A stretch of DNA of 64,000 bases from Caprimulgus europaeus (lineage: Eukaryota > Chordata > Aves > Caprimulgiformes > Caprimulgidae), in the NCBI GenBank assembly GCA_907165065.1, contig OU015523.1:118508246-118572245 (forward strand). The letters are read 5' to 3'. A model generated the notes under the pieces. That model had not been told where the DNA came from and made no database searches. It worked only from the letters and a program-made list of their open reading frames with translations. Shown in pieces: positions 25,001 through 37,881 of the stretch; the stretch's first letter is position 1; every line of letters starts with the position of its first letter. Position numbers and translations under genes: made by a program.

Positions 25001-28000
25001 GGAAAGGTGAACAATCACAAACATCATAACTATTGAAAATTACCTTTCACTCACTGGGATTCTGATTCTGTCATATATTATGAGGTACTATTTAATAATG
25101 TAATTTTGTTGTCCATAAACTCATGAAAATTACTTATAATTCCTTATGATTTTAATAAAGTATATATTTCTCTCCTTATGACTACAAGTTTTTCTTTAGA
25201 CATATTTTTAGTATTTGTGAATACAAGTACTAATGAGTGAAAAATGAATGAAAAAGAACTAGTGTCAAAATCTGAAAAAGACAAGAATTGGGAGGTTCTT
25301 TATTTGAAATTGCATATGGTGGCTCCAAAACCTATCATCCTGCTGTGTATTCTCAGCATCTACTTCCCACCCTGACACATCTGATATGGCTCTTCCCAGG
25401 TTGGGAGTTCCAGCCCCTTCATTTTGCTGATCTTTTGCTCAGGTTACTAACAACTTCCTACATTAAAATATAAGGGAATTTACACAGTACCTTTATTGTC
25501 AGAAATGTTTTCATGTATTTCTATCCTATCTGACAGATTTCAAGTTTCCCTTAGTGACTGCTTGTCTTTGCCACTTCTGTGGTTTGTTCATGTTCCAATG
25601 TTCTTGCTTTTCTCTCTCTTTTCTGTATAATCTCCCCTGATTATACTTTGCCCTTTCCTGTTCTTTCACTTGGCACCTATAGTGAACTTTTTGTGTCTTC
25701 TTCTTAGGTCCTAATCTATTTAATTGCATTTGGCTGGCATGATTCCAAAGCTGAACTCAGTATTCCTGTTCCTAACTCCCATCTTTTACTTTACTCATTT
25801 TAATTCAGCTCTCACAGGAGCCAGAAATATTATCTGTAAACAAAGCATTTCACCATGCAACCCACTTTACACTGTCTAAACACACTGGCCAATTGGTAGT
25901 CATACTTTACATCTCTGAACATAATGCCTTCTCATACTGAAGAAGGAAAATTTAAAAACCCAACTCCACACCCGAATACGTAATCAAGTCAGTTTGATTC
26001 TGTGTTCTCTTCTTCCCGCTCTTGCCATCTTCTTATTTAATTCCAGCTCTTCATCATCTTTAATACATAAGATTTTTAGAAAAAAAACCTATTTTGTCAG
26101 TGAGTGGATTTCCACACACTGATTATTGATAACATTTCATCTTCCTTCACCCATTCAAACTCTTCAGACTCAGCAGTCTGCTAGGAGCTAGTACCCATGC
26201 AACAAAGCCAAGTCATCCAATTCAGCCAGTTACATGACATAATGTCTTCAAATTGGAGACAAGTGTCTCCAACTGTAGTAACTGGTCTCTCAAATTCCTT
26301 GCAAAGTCAGAATCTGACCCTAGAAATTGGGCTAATTGATATAACTGATTGAAAAAGATTGTAAAATCTGTGGGTTTTAAAAGGTTTAGGTATTTTTGTC
26401 AGGGCCTATGAACTGCCAGAATGGAAAGTTTCATTAACAGGAATAGAGGGAAGGAGGGATGGACTGGGCGAGTGAACTATAGCCAGGCATCTGCAAGGCA
26501 TCTTCATGGTCGGTCTTCTGAGACCCTGAATCTAAGGAAAAAATGTTGGGCCTTCAACATCATGACTAAAGCAGAAAAGATAAATAACTATGGAACTATT
26601 GCCTTCAATAACTCTGTTGCAATCCAGAATCAACACTGTATTTTCTTTTCAACAACATTGTATTTTCTTGCTTTTAACTTGCTTTAAAGAAAAAAAAAGC
26701 AATTCATTAATTTTAATTTTTCCATAATCAAGGTACCATTTTTCTTCATTAACTTATGGGCTTGAACATCCCCATATTCTTCAACAGAGGTAAAAGTTCC
26801 TCCACTTTGTTGTCAGTATCACAGTCTGGAGTTACTTCAGCATGCCACAGTTAAGAAAAAAATAGGAAACTTTTACTATGTGGTATAAATGGCCAGATTT
26901 ATGTGAGAATAATGAAAGGAAGGAAGGTGTCAAGGGAGTAAAAGAAACTTTTAAGAGATGCGTGGGAATGTCACTAGCGAGCACAAGATAATGAAGAACT
27001 TGCTGAAAGCTGGAATGGAAAATATTAAACAACTCTCCACCTGGGAAAAGAGAGGGGAATACGATGTTGCCAGTTTTTGCAAATTGCTCTTAAGTTACAA
27101 GTACACTGACATAAAGGCAAGGCTCTTTGTGAGAGGTCTTGGCAAAGAGACAATTCTGAGGCAAAAGCAGCTAGGACAGTTAAAACTGAGCATTTAGCCA
27201 TGTATTTCAGATAATATATTTCCCTCTTTCACAAAGTCCTACAGCTTCTTTTATATGTATAAATGACATGAGCTTTTTGCTTGGAATTTTTCACTTCCTG
27301 CTTCCAGAAGATTTTCCTTTGCATTAGATAAAATTATCCTTAACAGTTACAAGGAGAGAAAAGAAAAACAAAACAAAATAAAACATCTGCATCTGAGAAG
27401 CCAGGTAGAGCTGTGATTAAAGGTTGGCTTTTTAACTTAGTATGCAAGATTAGATTTTCCATTTTTATACATTCCCTCAAGAACAACTTGTACAGATTTA
27501 TATGAGTTGGCATCATTCTGTCAGTTCTCAGTGTGGCAAATGATTCTGGAAACCAGACCTGAATTTCCCCTAGCAATAAAAAACTTGAAAATAAGCATCA
27601 TGCATAAGCCAAACCTATGATTATCTTCTCTTGGTGTCTGCTTGGAAGAATCCCACGGAATACAGTCCTGGATAGGACAGGGGTCCATGAGAGCAGGTTG
27701 TATAGGCAAATCCCAGTCCACATATACCCTTTAGATAAAGATATACCTTATGGTCCAGTAATAACATGTCCCAGACACTGCCACAGCAGAACTCCTGGAA
27801 GTAATGTAGGAGAGTTTGCAACACTTGTTGAAGGTAGCTCTTTTCAGTACAAGCTTTGATTAGGGAAAGTAGCTACATGCTTTCATTAAGTGCTTTTCTG
27901 AAAAGAAATCCTTGAAAGTGATGATGAAAAGAAATAAAAGAGCATCCAGAGGGACCACAGTATTATAGCTCAAGCACCAACGTAGCAATCACATTTCAAA

Positions 28001-31000
28001 TGCTTTAAACAGTTCAAAAATACTTTCTATTATTATGGAGATTTTCACAGATGCATATTTAAGGACCAGAAGGACTCCTAAGAGAATGTTATGTGGCCGC
28101 CTGCAAAATTTGGGTCATAGACACACATCCCATAATTCCTAAAACATCATACTTCTGTAGCTTCTGCAAGAAGATACTCTTCAGAAAAAAAAAAAATTAG
28201 TCTTTATTTCCACTAAGTATAACCATGAAAAACAGTAGAATCATGAAAAGCTTTCATAAAGATGAATGTTTAAGTGTATTTGACTATGACTTTTCATTTG
28301 ACCTTGACTAAATTGAAAGCCCATGGAAAAATTTACTGTGAATGCTAGATGTGAGCTATACTAATATCTGGCTAACTGCCGCTGCTGTGAAAGCTCTTTC
28401 TATTTTAGTAAAATTTTATGCACAAAAGCATTTTCCAGAAACTGATGTAGTATGTTCAATACATTTTTATACCCAAGCTTAATTACAAAAGCTTTTTCAT
28501 AGTAACAAATATTGTTGCAAGCAGAGACTATGTTTAATAAATATGTTTATTATTTTCCTTAATGAAAGCAATGTTTAAAAATTGTAGGTAATCCCATTAC
28601 ACTGTACTTCAATTATACAGTCCAGCTCTCCTACCCTCCTGCTGATAGAAGACTACCTCATCTTAGTTTCCAATTATATACATTAAGTCCTTCCAAAACC
28701 ACCTTCATTATTACACACAGCATGTTTAGCTCTATCAGAGAAAAAGCTGTAATTGGGAAAGAGCAAAATGCATTTTCAAGCCTAAGATAATCACAAGAAA
28801 AGTTAATTATGTCAATTAAAATAATCTTCTCTCCACTCAACAAATATGACCTATTTGTGCAGAGAAACACAGCAGGACAAGTTCTGATTCTTGATAAACC
28901 ATGGTATTTCTACTCAAGTAATTCTTACCAGAAAATTTGTGATAGAGCCAAATTTTTACTTTAAACTAGATCGTAATATAAGAATGGCCAAAAAGGACTA
29001 TTCGATGAACCCAGGGGAATCCTCTAAAACACAAATCATAATGTTTCACATATACACCCAAAATTAAACCTAATTAGTTCAGTTTTTGTATTAAATGTCT
29101 GCTTCCCTAAAAGCAGAAAAGGACTACTGACACAAGAGGACTACTGACAGAAAATGTCCTGGAAAAATATTAAATTGAATGAAATTTAAAATGGTAGATA
29201 CAAGAAGCAAAATTTGCATGGTTACTGCCAGTTGTTCTTGGTGAACAATTTTGTATCAACATCAGAAGGCAGCCAGTTGAAGAAATGAAGTGTTGATTTT
29301 ACTGTTACTACCTCAAGTCAAAACTTTAAGTGTTGAAGATACTTCCACATATAGCAAAACCAGAGCTGTTCACCCCAAACAGCATTAGAGAAGGCATCAA
29401 ACAAGAGGCTCACAGATCCTATAACTGCACAATCCTAACCTCCAGATCCTCAGATTGTAGAAGGAAGAGCAAGATGTGAGGTATCTCTCCTTATTAGCTG
29501 TTTCTCATAGTTAGTTTTTCTTCCTCTGCACACTGTACCTCACTTTGACATTAAACTTGATGAGCCTCAGCCACTTCACTACTTTTTAGAATGTGCAAAG
29601 TTTTGAACAGCCAGCTCATTCCCATGTTTTCACAATATCTAATTGTGACAGAACAGCTATTAACAACTCTAATTTTGCTGTGTTGAGCTTTCTCCATCTG
29701 ATCCCACAACAACTTATTTAGACCTTTCTACTTTTGAGCACTTCCTAATGTGTTTTTCTGTGGACACCAGAAATAGAAATAATTTTCTATGGAGTATTAC
29801 AATATGTCTACAATGTCACCACAGACTTGCTTTAAGGTTTAGGCAGATCTTTGCTTATGCCAAATTAATATTTATCTTATAAATTCCTGACAATTTGCTG
29901 TATAATATTTGTACTGACAATTCCCAAAATGACAGTAGAGGTCAAGTGGAAGTACACTGCAGTTTAGAAAGCATTTTCAGTTTTCACAGGGAAACACTAC
30001 TTCTCCTAAAATTTCCAACCTCTTAATGTCTTTTACCCTAATTTGTTTTTTCCTTATCATTTGGTGACTTTGTCAGAGAATTGGGATCACTGCCAAAGAT
30101 GTTTACCTCAATTTTGCCTCAGTCCTAAATTAGATTCTTCCTAAATGCTAAATTAGTTTATTAATCAGTTAAAATCTAAATCTTCATTATTAATTTACTA
30201 GAAACAATACAGCAGCTTGTAAAACATTTATGCAGCAGTAAACTGAGAACCACTTTGCAGAGATGATGACATGCTTAATTTACTACACAACTAAATATTT
30301 AATTACAAATGGTAGAAAAAGTAAAGGTGCTCAGTTGAAATTAAACAATCTTTTAAAGGATAAAAGTTGTAACTTTATTGTGGACAGCAACAGTAAATTT
30401 CTAGAACAAATGGTAGGAAACTTGCTAGCTCTTGTGGTGTTTGTGCTGACCAGTTAAGCGAAGAATCATATACTTGTCTATCCAGTTTGCTATTTACTGA
30501 CAGGTCTGTTCCTTGCAGTACTTTCAACAGAAACAATTTTAGAACAGCATTTTAAATTAATTGAAAACACAATGCACTTCATGTGACAGTTAAAATAAAT
30601 AGGATTTGGAGGAAAAAAGCATTATATTTTTTACAGTAGGTCATTTTTTGCATTTGCAATGTAACAGTTTTGATTCAACGCTTTCCTTGCTAACAGTACC
30701 ATCTCTAATTAGAGTAATGGTATTTTCACTTTCTTGTGCATATCTACATGATTCTTTGTTTCAGATTCAGTTTATAAAAATCCCCAGGTACAATTTTTTA
30801 AATGGATTTGCATTTTTACATTCAGATTTATCTTAAAAATTCTGGCTCAGAAACAGTTTAGGAAACTGCATACAGATCTTTTGTAAAGCCATCTCCACAT
30901 GGATATATCTTTCCCAGTGTAGAACCTGAACAGCAAATTATGATATGCAGCATACCTACTTAGGTGATCTTTCAAAACAGTTATTCTTAGGTGAATAAAG

Positions 31001-31042
31001 GTACCTGAAGGTTTCAGAAGTTGTCGATGGAAAATGAGGAGG

Positions 31043-31082
31043 TTTTTTTTTTTTTCTTCTTTTTTTCTTTTTTTTTTTTTTT
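31043..31082. repeat. T-rich tract
   Basis: Forty bases of T are interrupted only by three C residues. This is low-complexity sequence with no tail or duplication that would tie it to a LINE insertion. Confidence 0.9.
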
Positions 31083-33878
31083 AATCTATTCCTTCCTATT
31101 GTCTCACTGACTGAAATAACATGGTTCTCAGAAAAGGAAGGCAGGGATGTTTTTTACCCTTATGAACAAAGGTGAATGTGAACAATAGAGAGAGCAAAGC
31201 AATGAGCATGTTAAGAACAATAACAGCGTGTCCCATTTCAAGAAGGAGGCTCATTCAATAGAATATTACACCAAACAAAACCATGATCAAGCTATAAGTG
31301 TATTCCTGAAAACAAAGAGTTGCAACAGGATCGCTTTCAATTAATCTTGAACATCTATTTCAAAACAGCAAATTGATACTTCTTAACTGTCAAGCTGTTT
31401 TTTAATAATAATATAGAATCTCCTGACCTTTTACTACCTTATAAAAGTACATGACAGTCTTGTCAAAAATAATTCACCTAGAATCCTTAGAATAGTTGTC
31501 AGCTAAGAAAATCATAGCTATGTTAAATCATCAGTTCACTAGAAAAAAACACCATATTTAGAAAACAAGAAAAACATCTTCCTTATATCTCAGGGTTCAA
31601 GAATATTTCATACATTTCTGAGATTGCATGCTATTCAAGACTCTAAACAGAATAAAGAAGCATACACTTGGTAATGGGCCTTTCAATTCACTTCAGCATC
31701 TAATGTGTTATCCAAATGATATGACCTTGCTTCTCAAGGTAACTTGTAAGGCAAACTTTTTAAAAGGAAGAGTGATGTCACTGGTATTAATCAAGCCATG
31801 TTCAGTTTAAACATTACTGCATGGAATATGGAAGAAGAATTTAATGGAAGACAGATTAAAGTAATTTTTTTAAAAAAAATCTTAGTCTAGGACTGAAATA
31901 CAGACTTTTCATGCAAAGTTGCTTTTCAAAGTCAATTCCAGTTTCATAATGAGAAAAGCGTGTGATAATCTTAGCCAGTGTTAACTATTCTGAGGCTAAT
32001 ATATTGGTTAACTAACAGGATAGCTGAACTCAGCATAGTGCTGGTATCATCGCCAGTCATCTCAGAAGAGCTAGGACTTGTGCAAGCTACGTAGCTTCAC
32101 AACCTTTCTCTGTATCTGAAGGCTGCCATTTCTGCACAGACTTGAAGTGTAGTGGGGTGGGAAATATAGGTGACCTTGTTTTGCTGTTTTCTGAGGTATT
32201 TGTAAGCTGTTGTGGAAAAAGAGAGCTTCAGTCTTCAGAATAATTTGTGAATGCTTCACATGACATTTGGGTCTCCTTCCTAGTGGTAAAAACTCTCATA
32301 TTGCATCTATTAGCCAATCCCTTGACTCTTTCAAATTGCTGATCTGAAGCTGTTAACATATATTAAAGCTATAACCAAGCTTTCCCTGACATGCAACAAC
32401 ATTTGAAGCAGTGTATGGCAGAGAAAAATTTTGCACCAAAAAAAAAGTGCCTCCTTTAAAATAAACTGTCTTGAGAGTCATATTACATGACAATAATTCT
32501 AAATTTTACTAAAGCTGTTTGCACACACTCATCTTTGGCAGGGTGCCTTCCAGTGGGAGCAAGTTACATACATACCAGCTGTAATTGCCCATATAGTATA
32601 TTAAAAACCATGTAAAGTATAATTTGATAATCCACCTTAGGAACTAGTGAGAGAATTCTCATCTCGGTTTTCTCCAAGGACTCTAATGCCAAAGGACAGA
32701 TTGTTTCTTGTCAGCATTTCAAACTGATCTGTATTTGCAAACATAGCGAGTGATGCCAAATGCAGTTCAGAACGCAAATCAAACAACTATTTTATGATGC
32801 GCTGTTTTGAATTGCATATGTAGAACAGAGAGGCAAGTAATGCCAAAAAAAAAAAATCCTACTTGTACATCACACAAGCAATTTTCATAATATACTTCAA
32901 CACTGCATAAAAATGCAAAGAAATAAAATAATTCCAATAAAATAATGAACGCCTTATGAATTAAATATTATATTCACAATGCTACACACTGGGATTTAAC
33001 AGAATATTATATACAACGTAGATTAAGTGTAGGGAATCCAACTAAAGTTTCAAACACAATAGATATACTACTTTTTCCTTTAAAAAAAAGGAAAACAAAA
33101 CAAGGGAGAAATGATAAATTATTTATTGAATGAAAACACAATAGATTGTAGCTGATGATATTAAACCCACTTACTCATTAGAAGCAGGCCCAAACGGATT
33201 TCATTTGAGTCACAGCATGAGCACTTGGAGTAGCAATTAATGCAACCATCGGTGTGGCAGTTGTTTTCTGAATGTCTTCCTGCTCATCTTGATTTTGTTT
33301 TTAAGCAAATAAGATGAAATTTAACTGGAAAAGCTACTTAATCTTTTTTCTAGCATGATGACAACACTGGGGTTAAACAAGTAAAGGAAAAACTGTTTTA
33401 AGTGACATGCTGTAGACACCTATGGATTATGAATTGAAGACCTTGTTGTACCTGATGGGCAAATACCTACAACTGTGAGTATGACAGAATGACAATGCAT
33501 TGGGGAAAGAGCACAGGCATCACCAATGTATGGCAGCGAGATATGATTAATTTAGAGTCCTCTTAGAATAAATAGGAGTTGAAAGAGAGAAGATACTCTG
33601 TTCTTTACAAAGAGTTCACCTCTACCTGATTAACAGATATTTCTTCAACAAACACAAGAGTCATCCTTATTGTTCATTAACTACTACAGGTAGGTGCTGG
33701 GCCCACGCAAATGGAATGGTTGAGCAAAACAAGAGCCAAATCCCTCACAGATGAAGAAAAGAGAAAGATTACTTTGAAATAAAGGATTTCAAAGGATTAA
33801 CTTCAGCAGTTTACTGTTGATCAGTATCCTATTTTAAAACATCACTCTTGCATTTCTTTTGAGATTAGTTGAATTTAT

Positions 33879-33893
33879 TTATTATTATTATTA
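33879..33893. repeat. Short TTA triplet repeat
   Basis: About five TTA units occur in a row inside a TTTATTTATT context. It is a small microsatellite. Confidence 0.8.
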
Positions 33894-36800
33894 TGGTGAT
33901 TGTGAGGGGGAAGTGAGTTATAAGCATAATAAATCTCTACTTAAGCAGCTTATCCCTACTGTTATATATTAATCATGGCACATAAGAGATTATAACAAAC
34001 TACAAATAAAAAAGGGGGGAAGGGGAAAAAAAAGACAACTTGAGTAGCTATATGCTTTTGGATTAAATCACAATATAAGAAAATATCTTAGAATTCCAAC
34101 TGTGCTAAAGCAAAAGGCACAAAGAGCTCTAGATACAGGAACACTCACATATTTTTCTCCACACAGTTATGTGTGAAAAGATAAGATCTCTCCATAAAAC
34201 TGTAAAATAGAGCACTTACAAAGTCCATTTGAAAAGATTCCTCCAGGGGTCTGAGATAGCTCTGGTATCTGTTCGAACAGGTAGTTCTACAAATGAGTGA
34301 CACACTTTTGTCATCCCATTGAATCTCGTCAATATGGACCCTCTTTTTGGGAAATACAAATAAAACTATCCACCCGCCCTTGCAGCATCTGGCAGCTACA
34401 GGAGAGGTCCCTTAGCGAAACAGTCATTTCACCTTTAGCCAAGGCAATAACTAGACCTGCAAGTTTTATCACTTCATCGCAACCCCAGTGGACTGGAAAT
34501 AATTTGGTATGCTCTGGTTTGAAAGAGAGCACTTGTTAAGAAATCTAAGATATACACACAAATATTGAAGGAAAGAGAGAGTTTATCTTATTTGGAATTA
34601 AATATATATATCTAAAAATAACATAAGGAAAAAAATAGTTTATCTGGTATTATGTTTTATGATTTCTTAATCACATAGTTTCTATTCTGTGCTGTGAGTA
34701 ATTACTGTTGAAATGAACTTCTAATCTTTTTCAAATTAGATTTCTGGGCAGCTTCTTATAAACACAGTAAAAATGAAATGACAATACTTTGCCTAGAACA
34801 GCCTATTTTGCAATTAGTTACTTTAAAATACAGGTACGAGAATGAACTATATGTTGAGTGTCATCCTAACATGAAGAGTTAATTGTTGCTATTGCCAAGA
34901 CACTGTCAGAGAAAACGTTTAAATATTCCTGCATTTACAGATTTTTTTTTTGTTGTTACACATCCCCGTTTTCTTAGCCTTTTAAGGAAAATTTCCTGTA
35001 TTTTTGCAAATATTTAATTGTAGGCTGACAGTCTACCAAGGATAATTGATTTACCCAAAATGATTCTAAACCCAGGCATACAGAATGAAAAAGCGTCTGC
35101 TGGATTATGTTCTACTTATCTAGTCTGCACTACATTACAGTTAAAACTACTCACTTAAAATGATAATGTTCAGCGTGTGATTGTTGCTTACAGGTAATCT
35201 TTCTTTGTGTTTATAACTGATTGTCCAGAAACTGCCTGCTATTTCAATAATTTTATATATATACTTATTTTTAAAAGTTAAATTGCTTCTCACTTCAACT
35301 ATAAAATTAATAAACGAGTGGGGTAAAACATTTATTTTCAGATACAGAACATCAGTTCTTAGAATTGATAACACCAGAAGAGCACTTTGGTATCTAAAAG
35401 CTAGAAAGAGCATTTTTACAATGTTATTCTGTAAAAGGATGGTGAAAGTCAACTCACTTAAACCCTTTACACTGGACTTGTGGTTTTACTCCCAAAAATA
35501 ATGCACAAGGAGAAACCTACTTTTAAAGTGATTGTTGTCTTCAGATGTAAAAACTCAGCAACGACTAATTTTAACAGTGTTCATATTACAGTTTGGGTCT
35601 CAGGGTTGAAAAAGGTTCTACTTCTGAACAAACAGAAAAAAAACAGTATTCAAGTTCCCTATTGAAATTAAATGATAGGGTGGTTTTGGCAAGACTTTCC
35701 CCACTTTTGATATTGAACTTTGAAATCCAAATTCTATCAATATGGCGAAGCATTATCAGAAGCTTTTTCACCCTGCACTAGCTCACCCTCTCAGATCAAC
35801 ATGATTAATTGCTCAGTTACTTTTCTGTACCTCTTCCAAACATTTAGAGTACTTATTTTTATAGCATAACCACATGCAGTTAACATCTCTTGATTTCTGC
35901 TTGATTGTAGTTTAATGAGAAAAATTCAAGACATCAATCTCTGCCTTAAGTTATTCTAGTTCTGATGTTCAAACGATCACGTTTACTCTCATAACAATAA
36001 TCCTTTCATGTGACAAACTCAAAGCATTTTAATAACTTTAATGAAATAGGTAAGAGCAAAGTTGCCTTGAAAGGAGTTCAGTTGTTTTCAGACAATATTA
36101 GTGGCAGCATTCCCTGTACACCAAATATCTCACTACTTGAGGGCAAGAGTAATACTAGCAATAAAGCCAAGACTATCAGATTGAGAAGGAATTTGTAGAA
36201 AACAGCTGTGATATATAACAGAAAGACTTTATAATCCAGCCTAATAAAAACAATAAAGTATAAGGTACTTTGACATGCTCAAGTTTTCCATGGCAAAATG
36301 AGAACATTAGAAGAAATTAATAAGCATTATCCCATTTCACTTATAAGACTTTTTTTAGCCAGGACCAGTTTGAGAAAAAAAAAAACAAAAACACACAAAA
36401 AAGTTGAATTTTTCAAATTTTAAAGTTTTTCCAAATATTTTGTTTCATTTCTGAATTAAAGCTTTTCAATATGTCATAAAAATATGACTCAAATTAAAAT
36501 ACTGGTGCACACCACTTAACTTGAAAGAACCATTGTCATCATGGTTAGGACATCTATGGCTGCCATTCATACAGTTCTTCCCAGATGTCTTCTCTAGTCT
36601 CCAGATAAAATTTTAACAGTCAAAGGTTCATGTCTAGGTTTTAGAAGCCTAAAATCTACCAGGAAGTCACTAAATTGTGTGTGGGAGTCAATGAGACAGT
36701 GCCCTACCCCAAGGTACATCTCATCTGACTACAGCCTCCAAGGAAATGCCAGCCTGGAGGGGAAGCAAGGACTGGAAGCGCAGGCTAGGACCAGCTGTGC

Positions 36801-37857
36801 TGGCACTCAACAGCCAATACTGGTTAACGAGATAAGAAAACAAGCCCAGGAGCTTAGTGACAATAGGCCCATCTCCTCCTTATGGTCTACCAACTCTTTG
36901 ACACTTACTAGTACCCTTTACCCTTTCCCTTTCACCAAGCCCCAAAACAGCTTCTCCAGCACAGGGCCAAATTCTGGCTCCTGAGACCCCTTAGTCCTCG
37001 AGCTGCAATTCTACAAAGCTCACAGCAACAAGAGCAAGCACATCCCACTCATTCTGAGGCAAACTTTATGCCAAATTTCCCAGAGCAAGGACTGCCATAT
37101 TCAGCTATGGCCAGATGAGAAGCTGGGAGGTACAGGTAGGTGGGAGATAGGGGGATGGTAACTCCAGCACTGGAAAAGATGGGGAGCTCTGGAGACACTA
37201 GGGGCTAAGTCCACCCACATCACCACAACCAGACACCCTCATGCAGTATGGAGCACACACAGAGGGGTCCCACACTGTCACATCAATGCTTTCTTAGCTT
37301 TTCCCACAAAGGACAACCCCAATCTTCATCCTTTTCCTTGCTTTTGTGTGCATTCCCTGGCACTACGTACTCCATTTTGCACCTTGGAAACTGCTTCCCC
37401 AAATAGTCACCTGGGAAATTCAAATTCAAGTCATCACTCTGCATAATTCAGGCCCAAAGTTCTAACATTTTAAGGAACTGCTCTGTCAGGTTGTGCACAT
37501 ATTTGTGTGAACAGAAGTCCATTCTATAACCCTCTTCTGTCATATCCCCCCTCAGTTTTCTTCCTGGACCTAAGAAAACAAACAAGATCGTGCAAAACTT
37601 CTATTTTTTAAGAAATACTCCTTAAAAAAAACCTCTTGAATTGTACTTATCCAAAGAAGCTAAGCATAACAGAAACTTCTGTTATGGAGCCATATTCTTC
37701 CGATCCCCACTATCCAGATTTAACTGCAAGAAACTCTTTTTTCACACATAGGCTATTAGAAATTATTTCTGTATGTTATTAACTCCAAATGCACATTAAG
37801 AAAACAATGTTGAATTCAAATCATGCACACAGAGAAAAAGCTAATTATTCTTCCAGG

Positions 37858-37881
37858 AAAAAAAAAAAAAAAAAAAAAAAA
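37858..37881. repeat. Homopolymer A24
   Basis: An uninterrupted run of 24 A residues. No recognised retroelement lies upstream, so I do not call it a poly-A tail. Confidence 0.95.

Noticed and set aside
29120-29150. Direct repeat AGGACTACTGACA twice at 17-bp spacing
   Set aside because: Only two short copies and no further structure. It is likely a minor slippage duplication.
34269-34280. 12-bp palindrome CTGTTCGAACAG, also considered as a tRNA T-loop-like word
   Set aside because: About fifteen 12-bp palindromes are expected by chance, and no acceptor stem, anticodon arm or B-box context surrounds it.
37858-37881. A24 run as a possible poly-A tail of a processed pseudogene
   Set aside because: No gene-like or LINE-like sequence precedes it on either strand, and no flanking duplication was seen.
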